Source: Streptomyces durmitorensis (lineage in GTDB: Bacteria > Actinomycetota > Actinomycetes > Streptomycetales > Streptomycetaceae). Taken from it: 64,000 bases of DNA. The notes under the pieces are model-generated. The model was not told where the DNA came from. It ran no database searches and was given only the letters and a program-made list of their open reading frames with translations. The DNA lies in contig NZ_CP097289.1 of the NCBI RefSeq assembly GCF_023498005.1, forward strand, positions 1,240,001 through 1,304,000, in the 5' to 3' direction. Shown one piece after another: positions 1 to 10,563 of the stretch (position 1 is its first letter; every line of letters starts with the position of its first letter). The translations under genes and the position numbers were made by a program.

Positions 1-629
1 CCGCCAAGCACATCCCGATCGTCACCATCGACCGCAAGATCAACGCCAAGGCCTGCAAGGACTACGTCAGCTTCATCGGCTCGGACTTCGTCGAGCAGGG
101 CAAGCGCGCGGCGGACCAGATGATCAAGACGACAGGCGGCAAGGGCAAGGTCGCGATCCTGCTCGGCGCCGCGGGCAACAACGTCACCACCGAGCGCACC
201 AAGGGCTTCGAGGACCGCATCAAGGAGAAGGCCCCCGACCTGAAGGTCGTCTTCAAGCAGACGGGCGAGTTCGCCCGCGAGAAGGGCCAGCAGGTCACCG
301 AGCAGCTCATCCAGTCCAAGCCGGACATCACCGGGATCTACGCGGAGAACGACGAGATGGGCCTCGGCGCCGTCAACGCCCTCAAGGGCGCCGGCAAGAA
401 GGCCGGCGACGTGAAGATCGTGACGGTCGACGGCACGCGCAACGCCGTGCAGGGCATCGTCGACGGCTGGATCGACGGTGTCATCGAGTCGAACCCGCGC
501 TTCGGCCCCCTCGCCTTCCAGACCCTGGACACCTTCACCAAGGGCACCAAGGTCTCGCAGGACATCGTGATCAAGGACAGCGCGTACACGAAGACCAACG
601 CCAAGGCGGACCTCGGCAAGGCCTACTGA
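1..629 (+). CDS. Sugar ABC transporter substrate-binding protein, YtfQ-like (C-terminal part)
   Basis: This is the 3' part of a periplasmic-binding-protein-like gene; the reading frame is open from base 3 and its start lies outside the window. About 208 residues are visible. They show the type I sugar-binding fold pattern of the YtfQ/ribose-binding family: a VTIDR segment at the left edge, GSDFVEQGK, a QTGEFAREKGQQV helix and the YAENDEMGLGAV hinge motif. The family captures an extracellular pentose or furanose sugar and delivers it to an ABC permease; in actinobacteria such proteins are usually lipoproteins, but the signal peptide is not visible here. The stop is one base before the next gene, so translation is probably coupled to the ATPase. 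The exact sugar cannot be read from this fragment. Confidence 0.9.
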   Translation, partial: AKHIPIVTIDRKINAKACKDYVSFIGSDFVEQGKRAADQMIKTTGGKGKVAILLGAAGNNVTTERTKGFEDRIKEKAPDLKVVFKQTGEFAREKGQQVTEQLIQSKPDITGIYAENDEMGLGAVNALKGAGKKAGDVKIVTVDGTRNAVQGIVDGWIDGVIESNPRFGPLAFQTLDTFTKGTKVSQDIVIKDSAYTKTNAKADLGKAY

Positions 630-630
630 A

Positions 631-2151
631 ATGCCTGACGTCCTCTCAGTAGCCAGTCTCACCAAGACATTTCCCGGCGTACGAGCCCTGGACGCGGTCG
701 ACTTCACCGCTCGCTCCGGTGAGGTCCACGCCCTGATCGGCGAGAACGGCGCGGGCAAGTCGACCCTGATCAAAGTACTCACAGGCGTCTACGCACCGGA
801 CACAGGCAACCTGACCTTCAACAACCGCCAAGTCGCCTTCGCCACACCCCTGGAGGCCCAGCACGCGGGCATCTCCACCATCTACCAGGAGGTCAACCTC
901 GTCCCCCTGATGAGCGTGGCCCGCAACCTCTTCCTCGGCCGCGAGCCACGCGGCCGTCTGGGCCTCATCGACTTCCGCCGCATGCACCGCGAGGCCAACG
1001 AGGCCCTGCGACGCCTCGGCATCACCGTCGACGTACGCCGCCCCCTGCGCGAACTCGGCGTAGGAACCCAGCAGATGGTGGCCCTGGCACGCGCCGTCTC
1101 GGTCGACGCGCAGGTCGTCATCATGGACGAGCCGACGTCGTCCCTCGAACCCCGCGAGGTCCAGACCCTGTTCGGCGTCATCCGCATGCTGCGGGACCGC
1201 GGCATCGCGGTGATCTACGTCAGCCACCGCCTGGAAGAGCTGTACGAGGTGTGCGACACGGTCACGGTTCTCCGCGACGGCAAGCTGGTGCACACAGGCC
1301 CGATCGCGAAGCTCGACCGACTCCACCTCGTCTCCCTCATGCTGGGCCGCGAGGTCGGAGAGGTCCGCGAAGAGGGCGCGACCAAGTTCTCCGGAGACCA
1401 CGCCCCGGACACCCGGCCCATCCTCCAGGCAGACAACCTCACCATGCGCCACCACCTCCACGACGTCTCGGTGGAGATCCGCCCCGGCGAAGTGGTGGGC
1501 CTGGGCGGCCTGCTGGGCTCGGGCCGCAGCGAAACGGCGAAAGCCATCGCGGGCGCACTGGCCCCCGACTCCGGACGGGTGGCGATAGCAGGCGAAACGA
1601 TCCGCACCGGCTCACCCCCGGCGGCCATCCGCGCCGGGATCAGCCTCCTCCCCGAGGACCGCAAGGCCGAGGGCATAGTCCCCGGCCTCTCGGTCCGCGA
1701 GAACATCGCGCTGGCCGCACTCCCCCGCCTCTCCCGCTTCGGCCTGGTGGACGAGTCGGCGATCGACGCCATCGTGGACACCTTCATGAAGCGCCTGCGC
1801 ATCAAGGCGTCGGGCCCTCACCAAAAGGTGGGCGAACTGTCGGGCGGCAACCAGCAGAAGGTCCTCCTGGCCCGCTGGCTGGCCATGAACCCCAAGGTGC
1901 TCCTCCTCGACGAGCCGACCCGAGGCATAGACATCGGAGCGAAGGCCGAAGTCCAAAAGCTGATCGACGAGTTGGCCAACGACGGCCTGGCGGTGCTCCT
2001 CATCTCCTCCGACATGGAGGAACTCATAGAGGGCTCCGACCGGGTCATCGTCCTCAAGGACGGCACGGTGATCGAAGAACTGACGGGCCCCCAGGTCACG
2101 GAGGACGCCCTCATGCGAGCGATAGCAACAACGGGGAGCCCCAGTGACTAG
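631..2151 (+). CDS. Sugar ABC transporter ATP-binding protein with two ATPase domains (YtfR/RbsA-like)
   Basis: A 506-residue protein made of two ABC ATPase halves, the architecture of RbsA/MglA/YtfR that energises simple-sugar importers. The first half has Walker A GENGAGKST near residues 38-46 and Walker B VIMDEPTSSLEP. The second half has the usual degenerate Walker A (GLLGSGRSET), a clean signature ELSGGNQQK and Walker B LLLDEPTRGID. It starts one base after the stop of the binding-protein gene and is followed, after a 218-bp gap, by two permease genes, so the four genes form one importer operon. The protein would sit on the cytoplasmic face of the membrane. The substrate is inferred to be the same sugar as for the YtfQ-like protein. 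Confidence 0.93.
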   Translation: MPDVLSVASLTKTFPGVRALDAVDFTARSGEVHALIGENGAGKSTLIKVLTGVYAPDTGNLTFNNRQVAFATPLEAQHAGISTIYQEVNLVPLMSVARNLFLGREPRGRLGLIDFRRMHREANEALRRLGITVDVRRPLRELGVGTQQMVALARAVSVDAQVVIMDEPTSSLEPREVQTLFGVIRMLRDRGIAVIYVSHRLEELYEVCDTVTVLRDGKLVHTGPIAKLDRLHLVSLMLGREVGEVREEGATKFSGDHAPDTRPILQADNLTMRHHLHDVSVEIRPGEVVGLGGLLGSGRSETAKAIAGALAPDSGRVAIAGETIRTGSPPAAIRAGISLLPEDRKAEGIVPGLSVRENIALAALPRLSRFGLVDESAIDAIVDTFMKRLRIKASGPHQKVGELSGGNQQKVLLARWLAMNPKVLLLDEPTRGIDIGAKAEVQKLIDELANDGLAVLLISSDMEELIEGSDRVIVLKDGTVIEELTGPQVTEDALMRAIATTGSPSD

Positions 2152-2186
2152 CCCCCAACTCACCTGCGGCCGCCGAGCCGACCGGA

Positions 2187-2294
2187 GGGGACGTGCCGGT
2201 ATGTCCGCCCGGAGCACGGTTCGCGGCACTCCGGTGCGGAAGCATCCAGGCGGCCACCGGACGATAGCGAGGACGGACATACCGGCGCGGCCCC
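2187..2294. repeat. Inverted-repeat element inside the sugar transporter operon
   Basis: In the 218-bp gap between the ATPase and first permease genes, two arms of about 21 bases face each other (2187-2207 and 2274-2294). The core GCCGGTATGTCCG (2195-2207) is matched perfectly by its reverse complement at 2274-2286; the outer bases match with two mismatches. The 66 bases between are unremarkable. It could be a miniature inverted-repeat element, an RNA processing or attenuation hairpin that tunes permease expression, or a widely spaced operator. No coding sequence fits the gap. Confidence 0.6.
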
Positions 2295-2369
2295 GCCCCA
2301 CAACCGGACCCGAGGCGAAGACCCGCACCCGACAGCTCACCCAGCTGACCCGGCTCCCCCGGAGTACCC

Positions 2370-3332
2370 ATGACTGACCTCGCCCTGGGAGGCAAAGCAG
2401 CCGACCGCGAGCGCATCCTCCGCCACCTCCAGTCCTACGGCGTCTACCTGGGCGTAGCCGTCCTCCTGCTCCTCAACATCGCCGTGACCCCCCACTTCCT
2501 CTCGGCCGAGAACTTCCGCACCCAAGCGGTCCAAGTGGCCCCCGTCCTCATCGTCGCCCTGGGCATGGCGCTGGCCATCGGCAGCGAAGGCGTGGACCTC
2601 TCCGTCGGCTCGGTCATGGCGCTCTCCACGTCCCTCCTCTCCCTCTACCTCGGCTACGGCACCTGGATCGCGCTCATCGTCGCGATCATCGGCGGCGCGG
2701 CCATCGGCCTCGCGAACGGCTCCCTCATCGCGTTCATCGGCATCCAACCCATCGTCGCCACCCTGGCGTTGATGGTCGCGGGCCGCGGCCTCGCCCTCGT
2801 GCTGCTCCCCCAGCTCAAGGACGTACGCGACCCGACCATGGCGTCCCTCGGCTCCGGCGATGTCCTCGGCATCCCCTACCTCGCCCTGATAGCCGCCGCA
2901 CTCGCACTCCTCGTCGCCTTCGTCGTCCGCCGCACCACCTTCGGCCGCCAGCTCCTCGCCATCGGCGACAGCCGCCCGGCCGCCCGCCTCGCGGGACTCC
3001 CCGTACGACGCGTCCTGATCCTGGTCTACGTCTGCTCGGGCGCCCTCGCCGCCATCGCGGGCGTCCTGGCGACGGCCCGCCTCACCGCAAGCGACCCGAC
3101 CTCACTCGGCAACCTGATGGAACTGTCCGCGATCACCGCGGTCGTGGTCGGCGGCACACCGCTCAGCGGCGGACGCGTACGGATCGGCGGGACCGTGGCG
3201 GGCGCCGTGCTGATCCAGCTGCTCACCGCCACGCTCATCAAGCACGATCTGCCGCCCTCCTGGACACAGATCGCCCAGGCCATAGTGATCATTCTGGCCG
3301 TGTACGCGGCACGTGAGAGGGGCAAGCGGTGA
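2370..3332 (+). CDS. Sugar ABC transporter permease (YtfT/RbsC-like)
   Basis: A 320-residue, very hydrophobic protein of the BPD_transp_2 type found in ribose and galactofuranose importers. Several membrane segments are visible, for example LGVAVLLLLNIAV near the N terminus and repeated Ala/Leu/Val-rich blocks after it. The family signature EGVDLSVGSVMALS is present at about residue 75, and SAITAVVVGGTPLSGG (the EAA-like cytoplasmic loop) at about residue 250. It overlaps the next permease gene by 4 bases, so the two are translationally coupled and probably form a heterodimeric channel driven by the upstream double ATPase. Confidence 0.92.
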   Translation: MTDLALGGKAADRERILRHLQSYGVYLGVAVLLLLNIAVTPHFLSAENFRTQAVQVAPVLIVALGMALAIGSEGVDLSVGSVMALSTSLLSLYLGYGTWIALIVAIIGGAAIGLANGSLIAFIGIQPIVATLALMVAGRGLALVLLPQLKDVRDPTMASLGSGDVLGIPYLALIAAALALLVAFVVRRTTFGRQLLAIGDSRPAARLAGLPVRRVLILVYVCSGALAAIAGVLATARLTASDPTSLGNLMELSAITAVVVGGTPLSGGRVRIGGTVAGAVLIQLLTATLIKHDLPPSWTQIAQAIVIILAVYAARERGKR

Positions 3333-4351
3333 CAGGCACCGTCCTATCCGAGGCGAACCCCATGAAGACGAGCGGCGACGAACCGACAGGCCCGACCCGC
3401 TCCGAGCGCATCAGCGCACTCGCACAGCAGCACGGCGCCCTGGTCACCCTGGTGGTCGCCGTCATCGCTGCGTCGCTCAGCTTCGACACGTTCATGACCG
3501 CGGACAACCTGGAGAACATGGCGGTCTCCTCCGCGTTCCTCGCGGTCGTCGCGCTCGGCATGACGTTCGTGATCATCACCGGCGGGATCGACCTCTCCGT
3601 GGGCTCGCTCTTCGCGCTCGGCGGGGTACTCGCGGCCTGGGGCTCGCAGTACGGAACGGCGGTGGCGCTCCTCCTGCCCCTGGCCGTCTGCGGACTCATC
3701 GGCCTCGTCAACGGCCTCCTCATCGCCCGCTCCCGCCTGGCCCCCTTCATCGTGACGCTGGCCGCGATGCTGGGCGCACGCGGCATCCTCCTGTCCATCA
3801 CCGACGAGGGCTCCAAGACCTACCTGGTCGACAAGGACTCCTTCTTCGCGACGCTCGGCCAGGGAAAGGTCCTGGGCATCGGAGCCCCGGTCTGGATCAC
3901 CCTCGCCCTCTTCGTCGCGGGCGCCGTGGTCCTGCGCCGCAGCCGCTTCGGCCAGTACGTGTACGCGGTCGGCGGCAATGAGGACGCGGCGGCCCTCATG
4001 GGAGCCCCCGTGGCGCGCACCAAGGTCACCGTCTACACCCTCTCCGGCCTCTGCGCGGGCCTCGCGGGCGCGCTCAACGCGGCCTGGCTCGTCTCGGGCG
4101 TCACCATCCTCGGCTCGGGCATGGAACTGGAGGCGATCTCCGCGGTCGTCATCGGGGGCACCCTGCTGACCGGCGGATTCGGCTTCATCAGCGGTTCACT
4201 CGTCGGCGTACTGCTCCTGAAGGTCATCCAGAACGTCATCAACCAGATCGGCTCGCTCGACTCCGCCTACCAACAGGTGGTCAGCGGCGCCTTCTTGGCG
4301 CTCGTCGTGATCGCCCAGACGTGGCTGGGCCGCAGACGCCGAGTCCTGTAG
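3329..4351 (+). CDS. Sugar ABC transporter permease (YjfF/RbsC-like)
   Basis: A 340-residue membrane protein, second permease of the operon. It starts with GTG in a 4-base overlap with the stop of the first permease; an ATG at 3362 is a possible alternative start. It carries the same signatures, ITGGIDLSVGSLFALGG near residue 85 and EAISAVVIGGTLLTGG near residue 270, and ends in a short basic tail (GRRRRVL). YjfF-type and YtfT-type permeases occur in pairs in galactofuranose transporters, which fits the YtfQ/YtfR/YtfT/YjfF order seen here. The gene converges on glgC with 39 bases between the stop codons. Confidence 0.92.
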   Translation: MTGTVLSEANPMKTSGDEPTGPTRSERISALAQQHGALVTLVVAVIAASLSFDTFMTADNLENMAVSSAFLAVVALGMTFVIITGGIDLSVGSLFALGGVLAAWGSQYGTAVALLLPLAVCGLIGLVNGLLIARSRLAPFIVTLAAMLGARGILLSITDEGSKTYLVDKDSFFATLGQGKVLGIGAPVWITLALFVAGAVVLRRSRFGQYVYAVGGNEDAAALMGAPVARTKVTVYTLSGLCAGLAGALNAAWLVSGVTILGSGMELEAISAVVIGGTLLTGGFGFISGSLVGVLLLKVIQNVINQIGSLDSAYQQVVSGAFLALVVIAQTWLGRRRRVL

Positions 4352-4390
4352 CCAGGAGGCACAACCGCCAGAACCAAACAGGAGGCATGG

Positions 4391-5611
4391 CTACATCGGA
4401 ACGGCCTGCCCCTTCCCCAGCGCGATCACGCCGCCCTTCGACACCGTGTAGAGCTCTTCGTCCCGCTCAGGGTTGACCCCGATCGTCGCCCCGGGCGGGA
4501 CGTCCACGTTCTTGTCGAGCACGGCGCCCCGCACCACCGCGCCCCTGCCCACGCGTACGTTGTCGTGCAGCACCGAGCCCTGCACGACCGCCCCGTCCTC
4601 GATCGTCACACCGGGAGACAGCACGGAGCGCGTGACCTGTCCCCGGATGACACATCCCGGGCTGACGATGGACTCGCTGGCGATGCCGGCCGCGCAGAAC
4701 TTGGCGGGCGGCAGGCCGCCCGGGTGGGTGTAGATGGGCCAGCGCCGGTTGTCCAGGTTGAAGACCGGCTGATCGGAGATCAGGTCCATGTGCGCTTCGT
4801 AGTACGCGTCGAGCGAGCCGACGTCACGCCAGTAGCCGTGGTCGCGCGCGGTCTCCCCCGGCACGTGGTTGTCGTCGAAGTCGTACAGCTGGGCCAGGCC
4901 CCGCTCGGTGAGCATGGGCAGGATCGAACCACCCATGTCGTGCACGGAGTTGTCGTCCTCGGCGTCCTGCTGGATCGCGTCGACGAGGGTCTTCGTCGTG
5001 AAGACGTAGTTGCCCATGGAGGCGAACACCTCGTGCGGCGATCCGGGCAGGCCCGGCGGATCGGTGGGCTTCTCCAGGAAGCGGTCGACACGTGTGCCGT
5101 CCCGCGCGGGTGTGATGATGCCGAAGGACGCCGCGTCCGCGCGCGGCACCTTGATCCCCGCGACCGTGACCCCGGCGCCGCTCTCGAAGTGCTGGTTGAG
5201 CATCTGCCGGGGATCCATGCGGTAGACGTGGTCGGCGCCGAACACCGCGATGTAGTCGGGCTGTTCGTCGTGGACGAGGTTGAGGGACTGCAGGATCGCG
5301 TCGGCGCTGCCCAAGTACCAGCGCGGGCCCAGGCGTTGCTGTGCCGGGACCGGCGTGACGTAGTTGCCGAGGAGGCTGGACATGCGCCAGGTGGTGGTGA
5401 CGTGCCGGTCGAGGGAGTGCGACTTGTACTGGGTCAGTACGCAGATCCGCAGGATGTCGCCGTTGACGAGGTTGGAGAGCACGAAGTCGACGAGGCGGTA
5501 CGTGCCGCCGAACGTGACCGCTGGTTTGGCCCGGTCGGCCGTGAGGGGCATCAGGCGCTTCCCCTCACCGCCCGCCAGGACGATTCCGAGCACCGAAGGT
5601 CCACCGCGCAT
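4391..5611 (-). CDS. glgC: Glucose-1-phosphate adenylyltransferase (ADP-glucose pyrophosphorylase)
   Basis: A 406-residue enzyme that makes ADP-glucose from glucose 1-phosphate and ATP, the activated donor for alpha-glucan synthesis. The N-terminal nucleotidyltransferase signature [13 protein letters not shown], the AKPAV motif and the sugar-binding GTADA-like GSADAILQ are visible. The C-terminal third is a left-handed beta-helix of hexapeptide repeats (for example [17 protein letters not shown]). Length matches the family. A purine-rich ribosome site (AAGGGGG) precedes the ATG. It lies 22 bases downstream of the glycosyltransferase gene on the same strand, so the two form a glucan-synthesis operon. 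Confidence 0.97.
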   Translation of the reverse strand: MRGGPSVLGIVLAGGEGKRLMPLTADRAKPAVTFGGTYRLVDFVLSNLVNGDILRICVLTQYKSHSLDRHVTTTWRMSSLLGNYVTPVPAQQRLGPRWYLGSADAILQSLNLVHDEQPDYIAVFGADHVYRMDPRQMLNQHFESGAGVTVAGIKVPRADAASFGIITPARDGTRVDRFLEKPTDPPGLPGSPHEVFASMGNYVFTTKTLVDAIQQDAEDDNSVHDMGGSILPMLTERGLAQLYDFDDNHVPGETARDHGYWRDVGSLDAYYEAHMDLISDQPVFNLDNRRWPIYTHPGGLPPAKFCAAGIASESIVSPGCVIRGQVTRSVLSPGVTIEDGAVVQGSVLHDNVRVGRGAVVRGAVLDKNVDVPPGATIGVNPERDEELYTVSKGGVIALGKGQAVPM

Positions 5612-5633
5612 CGCGCCGCCCCCTTAACTGGGA

Positions 5634-6800
5634 TCACTTGGACTCGAGTAACTCCTCGTACACGCCGGTCGTGCGTCGCGCGACCGCGTCCCAGCCGAAC
5701 TCCCTGACGGCCCGGTCGCGTCCGGCCGCGCCCATGCGGGTCGCGGCGCGCGGATCGGCGGCCAGTTCGTTCAGGGCCTGCGCGAGCCGTGCCTCGAAGG
5801 CCGCCGGCTCCTTCTCCTCGTACGGGACGAGGAGCCCCGTGCTTCCATGGTCGACGACCTCGGGGATGCCCCCGACGTCCGACGCCACGACAGGGGTACC
5901 GCACGCCATCGCCTCCAGGTTGACGATGCCGAGCGGCTCGTACACCGAGGGGCAGACGAACACCCTGGCGTGCGTGAGGAGTTGGACGATCTGGGGGCGC
6001 GGGAGCATCTCCGGGATCCAGTGGACTCCCCCGCGGGCCCGGCTCAGCTCCTCGAAGAGGGTGCGGAACTCGGCGTCGATCTGCGGGGTGTCGGGGGCTC
6101 CGGCGCAGAGTACGAGCTGGGTGGCCGGATCCAACTCCTTGGCGGCGCGCAGCAGATGGGGCACTCCCTTCTGCCGGGTGATGCGTCCGACGAACAGGAC
6201 ATAGGGCCGCTCGGGGTCGATCCCCAGGTGTTCGAGGACGTCCGTGCCGGGGTCCGGGCGGTACAGGGCCGTGTCGATGCCGTTGTGGACGACGTGCACC
6301 TTCGCCGGGTCGATGGCGGGGTAGCAGCTGAGGATGTCCGCCCGCATGCCGCGCGAGACGGCGATCACGGCGTCCGCGGCCTCGACGGCGGTGCGCTCGG
6401 CCCAGCCGGAGAGGGCGTACCCGCCGCCGAGCTGCTCGGCCTTCCAGGGGCGCAGGGGCTCCAGGGAGTGCGAGGTCATGACGTGCGGGATGCCGTGCAG
6501 GAGCTTGCCGAAGTGGCCCGCGAGGTTGGCGTACCAGGTGTGGGAGTGGACGAGGTCGCAGCCGGTGAGAGCGGCCGCCATGGACAGGTCCACGGAGAAG
6601 GTGCGCAGGGCGTCGTTGGCGCCGTCCAGGGCGTCCCAGGCCTGGTGGCGCGCGATTCCTTCGGCGGCGGCGGCGTTCCCCCAGCAGTGCACGTCGACAT
6701 CGACGAGGGCCGCCAACTCCCGTGCGAGGAACTCGACATGGACTCCAGCTCCGCCGTAGACATCCGGCGGATACTCCCGGGTGAGCAGTCCCACTCGCAC
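5634..6800 (-). CDS. glgA: GT4-family glucan synthase (actinobacterial GlgA/GlgM type)
   Basis: A 388-residue retaining glycosyltransferase of the GT-B fold. Its N terminus has TREYPPDVYGGAGVHVEFL, and the C-terminal nucleotide-sugar site has the family signature PSVYEPLGIVNLEAMACGTPVV with the E-x7-E pair. It starts at a GTG preceded by GGGGGGTG. This actinobacterial GT4 group is annotated as glycogen synthase, but the mycobacterial member next to glgC (GlgM) makes maltose 1-phosphate from ADP-glucose and glucose 1-phosphate for the GlgE pathway. Context with glgC fits either role; sequence alone does not decide between chain elongation and maltose-1-phosphate synthesis. Confidence 0.9.
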   Translation of the reverse strand: MRVGLLTREYPPDVYGGAGVHVEFLARELAALVDVDVHCWGNAAAAEGIARHQAWDALDGANDALRTFSVDLSMAAALTGCDLVHSHTWYANLAGHFGKLLHGIPHVMTSHSLEPLRPWKAEQLGGGYALSGWAERTAVEAADAVIAVSRGMRADILSCYPAIDPAKVHVVHNGIDTALYRPDPGTDVLEHLGIDPERPYVLFVGRITRQKGVPHLLRAAKELDPATQLVLCAGAPDTPQIDAEFRTLFEELSRARGGVHWIPEMLPRPQIVQLLTHARVFVCPSVYEPLGIVNLEAMACGTPVVASDVGGIPEVVDHGSTGLLVPYEEKEPAAFEARLAQALNELAADPRAATRMGAAGRDRAVREFGWDAVARRTTGVYEELLESK

Positions 6801-6852
6801 GCAGCACCCCCCGTCCGTCCGCCCCAGCCGCCGGTCGCCCGCACCCTCATGG

Positions 6853-7593
6853 TCACCCAGAAGCGCCCGGTGGGGAAGAGCCCCGCACCGACCTCTGGGG
6901 CGGCCGGTCGAAGCAGCAGTCCCCGCACACGCCTCCGTCCGGACAGCGGTAGTAGAGGCAGCAGCTGCGGCGCCGGAACGCGGTGCCGCGCAGGGTTCCG
7001 GTGGAGCGCAGGTCGGGGTGGTCGAAGAGTTCGGCGGCGAGGGCCCTTGCGCGCTCTCCCACGTCGGTACGTCCGTTGCGCCGCGCCCAGGTGTCCAGTT
7101 CGCGGGCAGCTCCGGCGAGCGCGGAGCCCGCGTTGCCCCACAGCAGCGCTGCGGAGATCCGGTACCGCGCGCGCAAGGCGTCGGCCAGGGGCGCCAGATG
7201 ACCGTGCTGTACGACGTCCCGGATGCTCGCGGCGTCGGCGGGCCGCGTCGTCAGCTCCCTCAGCCACAGGTCGTCGGGCGAGGTGCCGTCCGCGTCCCAG
7301 TGCAGCAGCTCCGGGTCGAGGTCCGGCACTTCGCCGTGCAGAGCGGCCGAGCCGAGCGTCACGGACCACAGCCGCGCCGCGAGCCCGAGCTGCGCCACGG
7401 ACACGGCGACGCGCGTGTCGGGCGCCCCGAGCCGGGCGGCGACCTTGTCGACGCGGAACGCGAGGGGGCCGTCGTCCCCGGCGTACACCCGCGCCAGGGA
7501 CGCCACTTGGACACCGCTCGGCGGCGCCCCCGCGCGCAGGGCGAAGAATCCGCCGACGGAACCGAGTGCTGTCAGGTCGAGAGGGGCTTTCAC
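6853..7593 (-). CDS. FhuF-like [2Fe-2S] ferric iron reductase
   Basis: A protein of about 246 residues with the C-terminal cysteine motif CCLYYRCPDGGVCGDCC, which matches the C-C-x10-C-x2-C type cluster of the FhuF/siderophore-reductase family. These cytoplasmic proteins reduce ferric iron held by siderophores or xenosiderophores. A longer frame exists to 7707, but the sequence VKAPLDLTALGS at a GTG (7593) looks like the natural N terminus, because the upstream residues are arginine/serine-rich and unlike protein. The gene is divergent from the DMT-family gene at 8119. A TAGGCT-like half site lies just upstream of the GTG, but a full iron-box palindrome is not evident. Confidence 0.8.
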   Translation of the reverse strand: MKAPLDLTALGSVGGFFALRAGAPPSGVQVASLARVYAGDDGPLAFRVDKVAARLGAPDTRVAVSVAQLGLAARLWSVTLGSAALHGEVPDLDPELLHWDADGTSPDDLWLRELTTRPADAASIRDVVQHGHLAPLADALRARYRISAALLWGNAGSALAGAARELDTWARRNGRTDVGERARALAAELFDHPDLRSTGTLRGTAFRRRSCCLYYRCPDGGVCGDCCFDRPPQRSVRGSSPPGASG

Positions 7594-8118
7594 GAGAGCA
7601 GAGCCTATTCTCGTCCGGTTTCGCCCCGAAGAACGGCACCGGCTGTGACCGGTCGGTGCAGAAGCCGTCCCACCGGCTCGCCGCGTCTCCACGCGGGTCA
7701 AGATCACGGCCGGGCATTACAAAACCGCAGGTCAGCACAGAACCGCAGGTCAGACGGCATGGACGGATATCCGCTGGCGCGCGTTCGCGGGGCCAGGAGC
7801 ACACTGGAGGGGCAGCACCCCGCACGAGGCGCTCAAGCGCGCCCCGGCCGCGGCCAGCGGCCTGGACGAGGGCGTTCCGACGGGCCTGCAACGCACGAAC
7901 TTTCGAGATTCTGGATGATCCACCGAACCGCGGCGTAACCCACCCGGGGGAGGACATCTCCCGGGTCGTACTCCATCGGTAGTAGGACCCAATGCCTGCT
8001 GAGGTACGACGACGTGGAGCGAAATCCGCGAGATCGTAGTGAGTATGGAAGCCGACCGTTCGCCGCACCGGACGCCCCGGGCCCACCAGGGGGCGCAGCG
8101 CCAGCCGTGGAGCACCTC
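7594..8118. other. Divergent intergenic region, no gene seen
   Basis: These 525 bases separate the minus-strand FhuF-like gene from the plus-strand DMT gene and must hold both promoters. Open frames crossing it on either strand have arginine-rich, low-complexity translations typical of shadow frames in GC-rich DNA. I see no tRNA, no strong terminator and no convincing small gene. Confidence 0.5.
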
Positions 8119-9141
8119 ATGAGTGCCCTCACACTGGCCGTGGTGCTCTCGCTCATATCCGCCGTGGCGTATGCGGGCGGGGCCATTTTGCAGGAGCGCG
8201 TCGCCGTCAGCACGCCGGAGCGACGGTACGCCCCGCTGCGCCGCGGCATCTGGTGGGTCGCCATCGGGCTCAACGGCCTGGGTGCGCTGCTTCATGTGGT
8301 GGCGCTCGCGTACGGCCCGCTGAGCCTCGTGCAGCCCCTCGGTGCACTCACCATCGTCTTCGCCCTGCCGATGGCCGCTCTCTTCGTGCGCCGCAAGGCA
8401 GGCGCCACCGCGTGGCGCGGCGCGATCATGGCGACCGTGGGCCTTGCCGGGCTGCTCTCGCTGACGCAGTCGGCCGACGCGCAGTCCCTGGACGACGCCG
8501 AGCGGGTCATGGTGGCACTGGTGACCGCGGGCGCCGTGGTGGCGCTCATGGTCGTGGCGCACGCGGTGCACCGGCATCCTGTGGTGCGCAGCGTGTTGCT
8601 CGCCAGTGCGGCGGGCGTCGCCTTCGGCATTGCCTCGGTGTTCACCAAGACGGTGGCGGTGGACTGGGAGGCGAACGAGCCCCTGATGCACCAGGCGCCC
8701 AGCCTCGCCGTGATCGCGGTCCTGGCGACGGCAGGTGTGCTGATCTCGCAGGCCTCGTACCGCGGCGCGGGCCTCGCGGCGCCGCTGTCGACGGTGACGG
8801 TCGTGAATCCGGTCGTGGCGGCCGCGGTGGGCCTCACGCTCTTCGGCGAATCGTTCCGCTACGGCTCGGCGGGCACAGCCGTGGCCCTGGGCTTCGGCGT
8901 CGTCGCGGCGGGCGGTCTGATCCTGCTGACCACGGAGCGGATCGGCGCCGCACAGGGCGTTCCGACACCGACGGTGACCGTGGCCAAGGGCGGCCCCGTG
9001 GCGGCGGACGCCGTGGCCCCCGAGGCGTGGCCGGAGGAGCTGCCCGCGGTGCCCTCCCAGCCCCAGCCACAGCCCGCGACGGGACCGCACCGGCGGGTGC
9101 TGTTCCGCCACGGCCACGGCCGCGAGCGCATCGGTTCCTGA
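8119..9141 (+). CDS. DMT-superfamily membrane transporter
   Basis: A protein of about 340 residues with roughly nine or ten hydrophobic segments, beginning MSALTLAVVLSLISAVAYAGGA. Paired short membrane repeats such as LVQPLGALTIVFALPMAALFV and the late APLSTVTVVNPVVAAAVGLTLFGE resemble EamA/DMT transporters, where the proline-rich STVTVVNPV motif recurs. The frame is open 105 bases upstream, but those residues are polar and arginine/proline-rich, and the ATG at 8119 begins a membrane segment directly, so I use 8119. A soluble Pro/Gln-rich tail of about 60 residues follows the membrane part. Substrate is unknown. Confidence 0.8.
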   Translation: MSALTLAVVLSLISAVAYAGGAILQERVAVSTPERRYAPLRRGIWWVAIGLNGLGALLHVVALAYGPLSLVQPLGALTIVFALPMAALFVRRKAGATAWRGAIMATVGLAGLLSLTQSADAQSLDDAERVMVALVTAGAVVALMVVAHAVHRHPVVRSVLLASAAGVAFGIASVFTKTVAVDWEANEPLMHQAPSLAVIAVLATAGVLISQASYRGAGLAAPLSTVTVVNPVVAAAVGLTLFGESFRYGSAGTAVALGFGVVAAGGLILLTTERIGAAQGVPTPTVTVAKGGPVAADAVAPEAWPEELPAVPSQPQPQPATGPHRRVLFRHGHGRERIGS

Positions 9142-9180
9142 AGCGTCTGGAGCGGGCCGAGCACGCGATCCGAGCACGTC

Positions 9181-9213
9181 CTGAAGCCCCAGGGGAATCC
9201 CGAGGGGCTTCAG
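9181..9213. terminator. Bidirectional terminator hairpin
   Basis: A perfect 10-base stem CTGAAGCCCC (9181-9190) and GGGGCTTCAG (9204-9213) encloses a 13-base loop, placed between the convergent DMT and Rpf-M23 genes. It suits termination from both sides; the usual T tract is short, as is common in Streptomyces. Confidence 0.7.
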
Positions 9214-9238
9214 TCGTTCTCGAAGCGTTGCGTCCGCG

Positions 9239-10471
<1,233 letters not shown>

Positions 10472-10563
10472 TCACAGTCACGTCAGACACACGACAAGGC
10501 GGCAAGTTAGCCGCTCGGACCGAACCGTGACAAGGGTGCGTGAGAGAGGGGGCCTCCGTTCGG

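Noticed and set aside
646..1461. Minus-strand frames opposite the sugar ATPase, glgA, gnd and cas genes
   Set aside because: They are shadow frames of GC-rich codon use, with no ribosome sites or domains.
7594..7620. An iron-regulator (DmdR/IdeR) box before the FhuF-like gene
   Set aside because: Only a TAGGCT half site is present; the 19-base palindrome is missing.
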